A DNA stretch of 64,000 bases from Campylobacter_A concisus_Y (GTDB taxonomy: Bacteria; Campylobacterota; Campylobacteria; Campylobacterales; Campylobacteraceae), in assembly GCF_902460415.1 (NCBI RefSeq), contig NZ_CABPTY010000001.1, positions 654,275-718,274 of the forward strand. The letters run 5' to 3'. The first letter of the stretch is position 1. Each line of letters starts with the position of its first letter. A program made the position numbers and the translations under genes. This document shows, piece by piece, positions 9,197-17,161 of this stretch. The notes under the pieces were generated by a model. That model worked only from the letters and a program-made list of their open reading frames with translations. It did no database searches and was not told the DNA's origin.

Positions 9197-10061
9197 AAGC
9201 TTTTTTCTTCATGTCAAATTTATTAGCCATAAAGCCAACTAAACCAACAAAGAAAAGTCCGCCGCAGATATTACCAAGTGTAACCGGAACTAAGTTTTTA
9301 CCGATGAAATTTCCCCAGTTTAAAACTTCTAGTTTTTCAGCCGTAATGCCATGTCCTAGAGCTGCAGCTGCAGCAGCGATATCTCCGCCGTTTGCTGCTA
9401 TATAGTGAGCTTTTGAGATAATGGCTTCAGTGATTATAAACATATTTGCCACGCAGTGCTCCATAGAGCAAGCCACAAATGCGCCGATCATCCACATAAT
9501 GGCAAAGAATTTACCAGATAGATTGCTCTCACTTGTCGCAGTCCAAATAGACATACAAACAAAGACGTTACAAAAAATTCCACGGATAAATAGCTCATGA
9601 AATGGTGCTGTGATCTTGCCAATGCCAGCTGGTATAAAGTGCTGCAAGATGTAGCCATCATACTTTAGTGGCAAGCCTGAGTAGTAGTACATATAAGCTA
9701 TCAATGCGCCGCCAACGAAGTTAAATATCCAAACGATAGCCCAGTATCCGATAGTCTTACCTAGTTTTAGCTTTCCTTCATATGCACTAACACCACTTAA
9801 AACTGAGCTTGTAAAAAGATGTCCGCCATAAAAGACAACCATCATAAGACCACAGCTAAATGTGATACCGCCGATAAAATTTGAAAGGCCAATAGACTGG
9901 TTTTCAGCCATACCAACTGTCGAGTGAGCCCAGAAAATATCACCCATAGCAATAGCAGCTCCAGCCATGATAGCAAGGAAGATAATACTAGTAAGTGGCA
10001 TATGAGCCTTATGCTCCATAGAGCTTGAGACCGCTTGAGCGGTTTCTGCCGGATTTAACAT
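9195..10061 (-). CDS. focA: Formate/nitrite channel FocA
   Basis: This is a FNT-family pentameric channel of 288 residues. The body shows six membrane helices, with the family signatures FIGGITFSCGLMMVVFYGGHLFTSS and the central-histidine region around IGAFVACSMEHCVANMF. It should move formate (possibly also nitrite) across the inner membrane. The frame is open further upstream to an ATG at 10094, but the ATG at 10061 has an AAGGAG ribosome site 6 bases away and begins where FNT proteins usually begin (MLNPAETAQ), so I chose it. It lies downstream of the hyf operon on the same strand, consistent with supplying or exporting formate for the Hyf complex. Confidence 0.93.
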   Translation of the reverse strand: MLNPAETAQAVSSSMEHKAHMPLTSIIFLAIMAGAAIAMGDIFWAHSTVGMAENQSIGLSNFIGGITFSCGLMMVVFYGGHLFTSSVLSGVSAYEGKLKLGKTIGYWAIVWIFNFVGGALIAYMYYYSGLPLKYDGYILQHFIPAGIGKITAPFHELFIRGIFCNVFVCMSIWTATSESNLSGKFFAIMWMIGAFVACSMEHCVANMFIITEAIISKAHYIAANGGDIAAAAAALGHGITAEKLEVLNWGNFIGKNLVPVTLGNICGGLFFVGLVGFMANKFDMKKKA

Positions 10062-10092
10062 CACATTCTCCTTTTTATTTTCAATCTCGCAC

Positions 10093-10133
10093 ATGAGCCA
10101 GGCTCATCTTTGCGACCAAAGTTTAACACTTTG
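10093..10133 (-). promoter_or_regulatory. Palindromes upstream of focA, candidate operator/5' UTR element
   Basis: Two perfect inverted repeats lie 32-72 bases before the focA ATG. ATGAGCC-A-GGCTCAT is at 10093-10107, and CAAAGT-TTAAC-ACTTTG is at 10117-10133. The second has the size and spacing of a dimeric regulator site, though it is not a consensus FNR or CRP box. The first could instead fold as a 5-bp hairpin in the leader. No regulator can be assigned from sequence. Confidence 0.35.
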
Positions 10134-10224
10134 CAAAATTACTAAAGTCAAATCACTGCTTGCGATTAAAAGTAAAATTTTGTCTTTAGTAACCAAAAAG
10201 ACTAAATTTAGCTATTTACTAAAT

Positions 10225-10671
10225 TTAACCGACTAAATTTTTATCAATCTCTACAATTCTCAAAAAAGCTTTTCTGGCACTTTTTTTAGCCTGCTCGCTT
10301 AGACCCTCTTCAAAATCAAGGACATTTTCAAGCAAGACACTAATGCCAAGAAAAAGCGTCTTTGGGCAAATTTTTCGCAAATAGCTTAAAAGCACTGGCG
10401 TTGGGAGGTTGTGGGTTGAGTAGATGTAGTCTCTATCGTCACTTAGGTCAAAAAACTCTATCTTATCCTCATCAAAACCGCTCATCGCATCGACTACTAT
10501 CAAGATATCAGGCGCAAATTCTCTAATAGCTGAGAATTCATTCTCAGGCACATCTTGCCCAAAAAAGACCTTCCACTCTTTTAGCTCGTCCTCTACAATG
10601 CGGCCTACTTCATTACCCACATCATCATCGCCACGCATAGGATTACCGATGCAAAGGATGGCCTTTTTCAT
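10225..10671 (-). CDS. hycI: Hydrogenase maturation endopeptidase HycI
   Basis: This 148-residue member of the HybD/HycI protease family removes the C-terminal tail of the [NiFe] large subunit once the metal centre is in place. The N-terminus ILCIGNPMRGDDDVGNEVG carries the glycine-rich loop and first nickel-ligand acid. VVDAM near 90 gives the second Asp, and STHNLP near 103 gives the His. Its substrate should be HyfG, encoded upstream in the same operon, whose tail after the DPCxxC motif is about 34 residues. The ATG at 10671 overlaps the hyfJ stop as TGATG; a TTG one codon upstream is the less likely start. Confidence 0.9.
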   Translation of the reverse strand: MKKAILCIGNPMRGDDDVGNEVGRIVEDELKEWKVFFGQDVPENEFSAIREFAPDILIVVDAMSGFDEDKIEFFDLSDDRDYIYSTHNLPTPVLLSYLRKICPKTLFLGISVLLENVLDFEEGLSEQAKKSARKAFLRIVEIDKNLVG

Positions 10672-11015
10672 CAAAAGTCCTTCCTAAGCACGATATATCC
10701 CTCTTTTAAATTTGCCAAAATTTCTTTAAGCTTACACTCACAAAGCTGCGGCAAGAGTTTAGCGATATGCTCGGCAAAAATTTCAACTTCAAAATATTTG
10801 CTTAAATTTCCGATCTTAAATTTCACGTATTCGCCTGAGTTTTTGATCATCTCGTCAAATTCCTCATCGCTTAGCTCTAAAATTTTCTCGCTAAAATCAA
10901 TCGTGCCAACGCCATGTCCCACGCAAGTGGAGAAAATTTTTATCTCCTTTAGCTCGCGTGGAAGCTTGTCGTTGTCGTCCATATGCCTTTTTGTAAGCTT
11001 ATAAACTTGTATCAT
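10671..11015 (-). CDS. hyfJ: Formate hydrogenlyase maturation protein HyfJ/HycH
   Basis: This 114-residue soluble protein carries STCVGHGVGTIDFSEKIL (about 28-45), the conserved core of the HycH/HyfJ family. That family is needed for assembly of the formate hydrogenlyase complex in enterobacteria, though its exact step is unknown. It has no metal-binding Cys cluster. The ATG overlaps the hyfI stop as ATGA and its own stop overlaps the hycI start, so translation is coupled through the end of the operon. Its place between the small subunit and HycI matches E. coli hyc gene order (G-H-I). Confidence 0.85.
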   Translation of the reverse strand: MIQVYKLTKRHMDDNDKLPRELKEIKIFSTCVGHGVGTIDFSEKILELSDEEFDEMIKNSGEYVKFKIGNLSKYFEVEIFAEHIAKLLPQLCECKLKEILANLKEGYIVLRKDF

Positions 11016-11836
11016 CTCTTACTCCAAACCTCGCTATCAACGTCTATCGCAAAGCTTTTATCAGCTTTTGCATATTTTAGATAGACATCATTATGCAAAA
11101 GCCCCATGCACTCGGCATATCTAGGATCTTCCTCTTTTTTGATAGCTGTAAGCACAGCCTCTCTTGAAATGCTTGGGTCATGGACATCTTTTGAACATTT
11201 GATAGCATTCATATATTTTTCAAAAAGGATTCTACCAAAAATATAGCTCATTAGCCTTCTGCTTTCAGCTTGCAAATCACGCTCAAACAAGATGTCGCCT
11301 ATGACTGACTTCTCAACCAAAGGTGGCAATGTGTTATCTTCTTCATAGCTTTTTTTATGAAGTTTTTGATCGATGATACCAAGAGCCATGCCAAGACCGT
11401 AAATAATGCTTGCTGGATGTGGAGGACAGCCTGGGATATAGACATCGACTGGGATTATCTTATCGATGCCACCCCAAACACTATAAGCGTCGTGGAAAAT
11501 TCCGCCACTGCTTCCGCATGCACCAAGAGCAACTACGATCTTAGGATCTGGAGTCGCCTCATAGGCACGAAGAAGCGGATAATACATCTGTCTTGTTACA
11601 GGACCAGTACAAAGCAAAATATCAGCGTGTCTTGGGTTTGCTACAAGCTTGAAACCAAAACGCTCAGGGTCCCACATCGGCGTAATAGCTGCAAAAATTT
11701 CTATCTCACAGCCGTTACAGCTTCCGCAGTCGATCCTATAAACGCTAAAGCTTCTTTTGATATTTTTTAGATGCTCTAGCTTTGCAGTTAGATCATTTGC
11801 TGTTTTTATGTCCTCTGGGACTTGATATAGACTCAT
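11012..11836 (-). CDS. hyfI: Hydrogenase-4 small subunit HyfI (NuoB-like)
   Basis: This 274-residue homologue of NuoB/HycG carries the proximal [4Fe-4S] cluster. Its ligands lie in RIDCGSCNGCEIEIF (about 36-50), LLCTGPV (about 75), GACGSSGG (about 105) and IPGCPPHP (about 137). It passes electrons to the NiFe centre of HyfG on the cytoplasmic side of the membrane complex. The extension after residue 170 is charged and typical of group-4 hydrogenase small subunits rather than NuoB. It overlaps hyfH upstream and hyfJ downstream by 4 bases each. Confidence 0.93.
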   Translation of the reverse strand: MSLYQVPEDIKTANDLTAKLEHLKNIKRSFSVYRIDCGSCNGCEIEIFAAITPMWDPERFGFKLVANPRHADILLCTGPVTRQMYYPLLRAYEATPDPKIVVALGACGSSGGIFHDAYSVWGGIDKIIPVDVYIPGCPPHPASIIYGLGMALGIIDQKLHKKSYEEDNTLPPLVEKSVIGDILFERDLQAESRRLMSYIFGRILFEKYMNAIKCSKDVHDPSISREAVLTAIKKEEDPRYAECMGLLHNDVYLKYAKADKSFAIDVDSEVWSKR

Positions 11837-12372
11837 TTTATAGCCTCCTCAATGCCTTTTGTTAGCCTCTCAGCAGATTGATTTTTCTTGCACTCTGGGC
11901 AGATATAAAGGTAGTCTTTTGCTTCTTCAAGTCTGCCTGGGAGTAAATTTGCTGTACCAAGCTTCTCAAGGGTGAAATTTATAAGCCTTTTTGGCGTAAA
12001 TGGCTTGCCGCAGCATTTGCAAGTTTGCATCTCAAGCTCGCCTCTTTGTATAAGAGCGCTCTTGTCAAATTTAACCGCTAGCTCAAAGCTATCGCTAAGT
12101 CTTACAGCTCCAGTTGGGCAAACCTCATCGCAGCGACCGCAAAATATACAACGTCCGCAGTCAAATTCCCAAACAAGCTTTGCTTGCTCATCGTTCATCT
12201 TAAGCTCTATCGCGTTACTAGGACAAGCGATACCGCAAGCTGCACAACCTATGCAAAGATCGTATGTATAGTTTGGCTGACCACGGAAATTTTCAGGAAC
12301 AATATATGGCTCAAATGGATAGGCGTATGTCGCCTTTCCATATTTTTCTGTGATGTCAAATAACTTCATCAT
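11833..12372 (-). CDS. hyfH: Hydrogenase-4 ferredoxin-like subunit HyfH
   Basis: This 179-residue NuoI/HycF-like protein has two [4Fe-4S] motifs, CIGCAACGIACP (about 41-52) and CGRCIFCGRCDEVCP (about 72-86). A C-terminal zinc- or rubredoxin-like pair follows, CKCCGKPF (about 118-125) and CPECKKNQ (about 157-164), as in HycF. It links the electron-entry proteins to HyfI. The start ATG overlaps the hyfG stop (ATGATG), a coupled start. Confidence 0.92.
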   Translation of the reverse strand: MMKLFDITEKYGKATYAYPFEPYIVPENFRGQPNYTYDLCIGCAACGIACPSNAIELKMNDEQAKLVWEFDCGRCIFCGRCDEVCPTGAVRLSDSFELAVKFDKSALIQRGELEMQTCKCCGKPFTPKRLINFTLEKLGTANLLPGRLEEAKDYLYICPECKKNQSAERLTKGIEEAIK

Positions 12373-14105
12373 CTTAAATCCTTTTTACTAACCCCGCCAT
12401 CTTGACAGAATTTTTTAAGGTCTTTTTCTGTTAAAATTTTGCTCTTTTTAGTCCTTACATCGACTAATGTAACACGCTCGGTGCATGAGTAGCAAGGGTC
12501 AAGTGAGCAAACGATAAGTGCAGCATCACTTATGTTGTTTCCTCTAAATTGATACCTTAGGCTTGGCCAGTTGTTATATGTCGCAGCCCTACATCTCCAG
12601 CGATATACTTTTTGAGCGCTACCTTGCATGATCCAGTGAACGTTCTCACCACGTGGTGCTTCATCGTGACCAAGTGCGAAATTTTCAGGCTTGATCATAG
12701 TCACAGGATCGATCATGATCGGAGTTTGAGGCATCATCTCAAAGCATTGGCGGATGATGTGGATAGAGCTTTTTAGCTCTTTATATCTAACCATCTCACG
12801 AGCAAAAACGTCGCAACCATGTTCAACTGCTACTTCAAATTCTATCTGTTTGAAGAAGTCGTATGGGTGATCATAGCGGTTATCACGTTTAAAGCCAGAG
12901 CCTCTCATATTTGGACCAACTGGGCTAAAGTCACGTGCTATTTGACGGTCTAAGATACCTACACCTTTCCAGCGTCCGATTTGGCGTTTATCTTCCAAAA
13001 CTGCATCCCAAATTTCTGAAATTTGAATGTCAAGTTTGTTAATGATCTCGATACCTTTTTTGATCTCATGGTTTGTCATATCACGTCTTAAGCCGCCCAT
13101 AACGACGTTACCGTATGTTTTACGTCCGCCAGTTACTAGTTGAGCTAGCTCCATAGAGTACTCACGAACCCTAAAGATGTGCATAAACGCATTATAGTTA
13201 CCAGTGACCTCACAAGCTAGACCGATATTTAAAAGATGGCTGTGAAGACGCTCGATCTCAAGACAGATGACGCGTATAGCTTGAGCTCTTAGTGGAATTT
13301 CAAGTTTGATAGCTTTTTCTGCTGCTTCAATACAAGCGATAGCGTGAGCATAACCACAAATTCCACAAACGCGCTCTGCAAGATAGCCCATCTGATCATA
13401 GTTCATTCTGTTTTCAGCTAGCTTCTCCATACCGCGGTGTTGATAGAACAAGCGGTAGTCAGCGTCGATGATCTCGTCGCCGTCACAGAAAAGTCTAAAG
13501 TGACCTGGCTCATCTGAAGTAATATGTAGTGGTCCAAGTGGGACATCAACTACTGCATCACCAGTTGGAAATAAAAATTCTGCATCAGGCTCATCTCTGT
13601 GATCAACTGGATCAGGGCGGTAGCGATAATCCATCGCATCTTTTCTAAGTGGGTGAAGTCCGTCTGGCCAGTCATCACTTAAAACTAAACGTCTTTTATC
13701 AGGTAAACCTTCAGCTACAAGGCCAAACATATCATAAGCTTCTCTTTCATACCAAACACAAGCTGGCACTAGCGGAGTAACAGATGGAAATGTCGGATCG
13801 CTTCCTGGGATAAGCGTTTTAACAGTAATAAAGCACTTATCCTCAGGCGCAAAGTCGTCCGCTTCAGTCATCTTGCTACCTTCCATTGAAAGAGCATAAT
13901 AAAGTGCAAAGCTGCCATTTATCTGGCGCTCGTCATTTGGTATCATCGTGCTTATAAAACCGCCAATATCATAATAAAGCGTTTTAACAGCTAGCGGGAG
14001 GTCATTTCTATCAACCAAAACTGTGATTTGATCGTCTGCTTGACGAGTTACCTCTAAAATTTTTACTTTAGTTTTTAGGATTTCAACAAATTTATCGCCT
14101 CTCAT
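12369..14105 (-). CDS. hyfG: Hydrogenase-4 large subunit HyfG (NuoC-NuoD fusion)
   Basis: This 578-residue catalytic subunit of a group-4 [NiFe]-hydrogenase fuses an N-terminal NuoC-like domain (about 1-175) to a NuoD-like domain. The four nickel ligands are present: RVCGICGYAH (about 244-253) and DPCYSCTER (about 536-544). The 34 residues after that Arg (VTLVDVR to the end) match the tail cleaved from HycE by HycI, so R544 is the likely last residue of the mature protein. It reduces protons to hydrogen, or works in reverse, in the cytoplasm. It overlaps hyfF and hyfH by 4 bases. Confidence 0.95.
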   Translation of the reverse strand: MRGDKFVEILKTKVKILEVTRQADDQITVLVDRNDLPLAVKTLYYDIGGFISTMIPNDERQINGSFALYYALSMEGSKMTEADDFAPEDKCFITVKTLIPGSDPTFPSVTPLVPACVWYEREAYDMFGLVAEGLPDKRRLVLSDDWPDGLHPLRKDAMDYRYRPDPVDHRDEPDAEFLFPTGDAVVDVPLGPLHITSDEPGHFRLFCDGDEIIDADYRLFYQHRGMEKLAENRMNYDQMGYLAERVCGICGYAHAIACIEAAEKAIKLEIPLRAQAIRVICLEIERLHSHLLNIGLACEVTGNYNAFMHIFRVREYSMELAQLVTGGRKTYGNVVMGGLRRDMTNHEIKKGIEIINKLDIQISEIWDAVLEDKRQIGRWKGVGILDRQIARDFSPVGPNMRGSGFKRDNRYDHPYDFFKQIEFEVAVEHGCDVFAREMVRYKELKSSIHIIRQCFEMMPQTPIMIDPVTMIKPENFALGHDEAPRGENVHWIMQGSAQKVYRWRCRAATYNNWPSLRYQFRGNNISDAALIVCSLDPCYSCTERVTLVDVRTKKSKILTEKDLKKFCQDGGVSKKDLR

Positions 14106-15583
14106 TTTAAAGCTCCCATCATTATATTAACACCGTTATCTACTAGCGTATAAAAGCTATCTACGTGCCATACGCCAAAGATTATGATAAGGGCACAAAG
14201 TGCTATAAGAGGTAAATTCTCTAACAAACTCATCTCTTTATTATGAACAACCACACCTTTTGGCTCGCCAAAGCTTGCCATGTTAAAGTGTGCAAAGTCA
14301 GCTATGAAAATAACTGCAAGTGCAATAGCAAATAGTGCAACTGCGATGTATTGACCGCTTGTGATAGCTCCTACAAAGACATTATATTCGCTAACAAATA
14401 TAGCAAACGCTGGAACACCAACAAGCGAACAAACAGCCGCGCCAAACATTATGGTAGTGATCGGTGCGATCTTAACCATACCGCCCATCTTGCTCATATC
14501 TTTGTGACCATAAATTCTTGCGATATTGCCTGTTGAGCAAAACGCCAAAGCTTTTGTGAAGCTGTGAGCCAAGCAGTGAAATATCGCTGCAAATAGACCA
14601 AATTTACCGCCAACACCAAGTGCAAATGCGATAACACCCATGTGAACGATTGAGTGATAAGCAAACATTCTTTTTACGTTGTGTTGTCTGATTAGGAAAA
14701 ATCCCGCTACAAAAAGAGTGATAGTTCCTGAAACGATCATTATGCCCTCAACAAAGCTAAATCCAACTGCTTGAGCTGTGATAGCGTAGTATCTTAAAAG
14801 TGCAAGCATCGCACATTTTAAAAGTACACCTGAAAGCAAAGCTGAGATAGGCGCTGGACCTTCAGCGTGAACGTCTGGTAGCCAAGTGTGAGTTGGAGCA
14901 AGACCAGCTTTTGTACCAAAACCAATTAGAGCAAATACAAAGATAAGTTTTGCTGCATCTGGGTTTAAATTTTTAGCGTTTGCCATTATGCTTGAAAATA
15001 GCATAGAAGCTTCGCCATCTCCTAGAGTGCTAAATGTAGCTGAATATAAAAGAACAGTCGCATAAAGTGCAAATGCTAGGCCGATTGAGCAAAGAACGAT
15101 GTATTTGTAACCACTCTCTGTTGATTTTTGATCTTTGTGGATAGCGACCAAAAATACTGAAGCAAGAGTTGTTGCCTCGATAGCTGCCCACATAAACGCA
15201 ACGTTGTTGCAAATAACGCTTAAAGTCATTGTAAAGATAAATACATGGCTTAGTGCATAATATTTTTTAAGATCACTTAGGTGGATGTGTCCATCTTCTA
15301 GTTCCCATCTCATGTAGTGGATAGAGTAGAAATTTACTATAAATCCAGTTACAGCAATAAGCACCAAGAAAACACAGCCTAAGCTATCTAAAAACAAAAA
15401 TTTATCAAAACTATAAAAAGTTCCGCTACTTAAGACTTTAAGAACATTGTTAAGTAAAGCCACCGATGTCGCAGCAGAAAACAAAACGTGAAGTCCGCTT
15501 AATACCGCATAATTTTTAGGACTCAAAAACAAGACCAAAGCACCAAGGAGCGGTAAGATAAGTATTAAAGCTAAACTATCCAT
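14102..15583 (-). CDS. hyfF: Hydrogenase-4 antiporter-like membrane subunit HyfF
   Basis: This 493-residue protein has about 13-14 membrane helices of the NuoL/M/N-Mrp family. Helices include MWAAIEATTLASVFLVAIHKD (TM5 Glu), GTKAGLAPTHTWLPDVHAEGPAPISALLSG (TM7 Lys and the broken-helix loop) and AYHSIVHMGVIAFALG, the charged residues of the proton channel. It is one of two antiporter-like subunits in this operon, with HyfB. It is expected to translocate ions as electrons reach HyfG. Its stop overlaps hyfG by 4 bases, and it sits 2 bases after hyfE. Confidence 0.92.
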   Translation of the reverse strand: MDSLALILILPLLGALVLFLSPKNYAVLSGLHVLFSAATSVALLNNVLKVLSSGTFYSFDKFLFLDSLGCVFLVLIAVTGFIVNFYSIHYMRWELEDGHIHLSDLKKYYALSHVFIFTMTLSVICNNVAFMWAAIEATTLASVFLVAIHKDQKSTESGYKYIVLCSIGLAFALYATVLLYSATFSTLGDGEASMLFSSIMANAKNLNPDAAKLIFVFALIGFGTKAGLAPTHTWLPDVHAEGPAPISALLSGVLLKCAMLALLRYYAITAQAVGFSFVEGIMIVSGTITLFVAGFFLIRQHNVKRMFAYHSIVHMGVIAFALGVGGKFGLFAAIFHCLAHSFTKALAFCSTGNIARIYGHKDMSKMGGMVKIAPITTIMFGAAVCSLVGVPAFAIFVSEYNVFVGAITSGQYIAVALFAIALAVIFIADFAHFNMASFGEPKGVVVHNKEMSLLENLPLIALCALIIIFGVWHVDSFYTLVDNGVNIMMGALK

Positions 15584-15585
15584 CT

Positions 15586-16230
15586 CTAACCCCTTAAATT
15601 TGAAGCTTTAGAAGTATCTAAGCTATCATAAGCTTTATAAAATCTAATCGCTAGAATGCTCATGATGATAACGGCAAATATCGCATCTGTTAAAATTCCA
15701 AGCTCGACTAGCTCATGTGAGTTATAAGCCATTAGAGCAAGGCTTAGATGGATGCCGTTTTCAAACAAGCAGTAAGCTAGAATTTGTTTTATAAATGAGT
15801 TTCTTAGCATGAAGCCAAAAATTCCCATCATAAAGACTGTTCCAGCTGCGATTAGCATGATCTCTTCTTTGATAAGAGAGAATTTTAAAAATATAGGGTG
15901 GATACTCATTGAAAGAGCTAGAGAAAATCCCATAGCAATAACAGGACTTACAAAAAATCCACCAACTGGCTCATCTTCGCTAACTACACCAAGTTTTTTG
16001 ATAAGCCAGAATAAAATTCCTGGCACAAGCAAAACTTTGGTAAAAAATGCAACGATCGCCCAAGTTTTGAGCTGCTCGGCGTTAAATTTCTCAGATAGCA
16101 AGAAAAATATGCTAACTAAAAGTAGTGTCTCAATCGCATAAGCGATGATTGAGAGTTTTAAGCTTCTAAGACCAAAAACCGCAAGCGAAGTTACGATCAT
16201 GCAAATGGCTAAAATATCAAGTGTTTGCAT
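15586..16230 (-). CDS. hyfE: Hydrogenase-4 membrane subunit HyfE
   Basis: This 214-residue protein has about seven membrane helices and belongs to the HyfE/NuoK-like family; the last third (LIAAGTVFMMGIFGFMLRNSFIKQILAYCLFENGIHLSLAL) is the NuoK-like core with a membrane Glu. HyfE is a mark of the hydrogenase-4 type and is absent from the smaller hydrogenase-3 complex. It lies between hyfC and hyfF with 1-2 base spacing, so hyfD, found there in E. coli, is missing. Confidence 0.9.
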   Translation of the reverse strand: MQTLDILAICMIVTSLAVFGLRSLKLSIIAYAIETLLLVSIFFLLSEKFNAEQLKTWAIVAFFTKVLLVPGILFWLIKKLGVVSEDEPVGGFFVSPVIAMGFSLALSMSIHPIFLKFSLIKEEIMLIAAGTVFMMGIFGFMLRNSFIKQILAYCLFENGIHLSLALMAYNSHELVELGILTDAIFAVIIMSILAIRFYKAYDSLDTSKASNLRG

Positions 16231-16231
16231 C

Positions 16232-17152
16232 TCACACTCCTACTACATAAAGTGTTAGTGCAACAAACGAGATAGCAAGTGCACCAAGTGCATTTTTGCG
16301 TAAAGATGAAGTCATTTTAAAGCGTGGTCCAAAGTTGTCTATAAAGACAGCTGCCACGTAAAATACTCCAGTTTTTATCACAAAAACGATAATAGCTAAG
16401 AAAGGATTGCTAAAATTCCATGGCTCAAATATAGTTAGGAAAAGTCCGATCATAGCAAACTGTTTTAATATAAGTGATGCTTGAACTAAACCAAGGTCGC
16501 TACCTGCATACTCGCCAAGCAAGCCTTCTTGAAGCTCCTGCTCAGCTTCAGCTACGTCAAATGGTTTTCTACCAGTCTCAACATACATGCACCATAAAAA
16601 TGCGATAGAAGCTACGGCAAAACTTGGGATTTGATATCCGATAACGCCAGTTTTTACCATCTCTTGGATCTCAATTAAATTTGATGTTTTAGCTGCAAGC
16701 ATAACTACGATTAAGCACATGATCATAACTGGCTCGACATATACGCCTAGCATTTGCTCTCTGCCGCCGCCTGTTGCTGCAAATGGGTTGCCACTATCCA
16801 TCGAAGCTGCACCAAATACGAATCTAAGCAATGCGCCAAGATAAAGGATCACAAATATATCTGAATATGCTCCAAAAACAGTGTCTTTGCTATATGTTAT
16901 AGGTATAGCAGCTAGTACTGCAGCTGAAGTCGCGAATAGAAAAAATGGAGCCCATCTAAATACCCAGTGTGAGCATTCAGGAACGGTTCTTCCTCTTCTA
17001 AAGAGTTTTATAATATCACGATATGTTTGAAAGAAATCGCTACCTTGTTTTGATTGAAGTCTAGCCCTTAGTTTTCTTGCCATACCATCAAACAAAGGAG
17101 CTACCAAAACGATAACGACTACTTGAAATATCATTAAAAGTATAGTTTGCAT
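16232..17152 (-). CDS. hyfC: Hydrogenase-4 membrane subunit HyfC (NuoH-like)
   Basis: This 306-residue protein has eight membrane helices and belongs to the HycD/HyfC/NuoH family that anchors the hydrogenase arm to the membrane arm. Family features include the cytoplasmic loop ARLQSKQGSDFFQTYRDIIKLFRRG (about 31-55), GGREQMLGVYVEP (about 130) and ETGRKPFDVAEAEQELQEGLLGEYAG (about 192-217), which holds the conserved acids. It lies 10 bases after hyfB and 2 bases before hyfE. Confidence 0.93.
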   Translation of the reverse strand: MQTILLMIFQVVVIVLVAPLFDGMARKLRARLQSKQGSDFFQTYRDIIKLFRRGRTVPECSHWVFRWAPFFLFATSAAVLAAIPITYSKDTVFGAYSDIFVILYLGALLRFVFGAASMDSGNPFAATGGGREQMLGVYVEPVMIMCLIVVMLAAKTSNLIEIQEMVKTGVIGYQIPSFAVASIAFLWCMYVETGRKPFDVAEAEQELQEGLLGEYAGSDLGLVQASLILKQFAMIGLFLTIFEPWNFSNPFLAIIVFVIKTGVFYVAAVFIDNFGPRFKMTSSLRKNALGALAISFVALTLYVVGV

Positions 17153-17161
17153 TTTCGTCTC

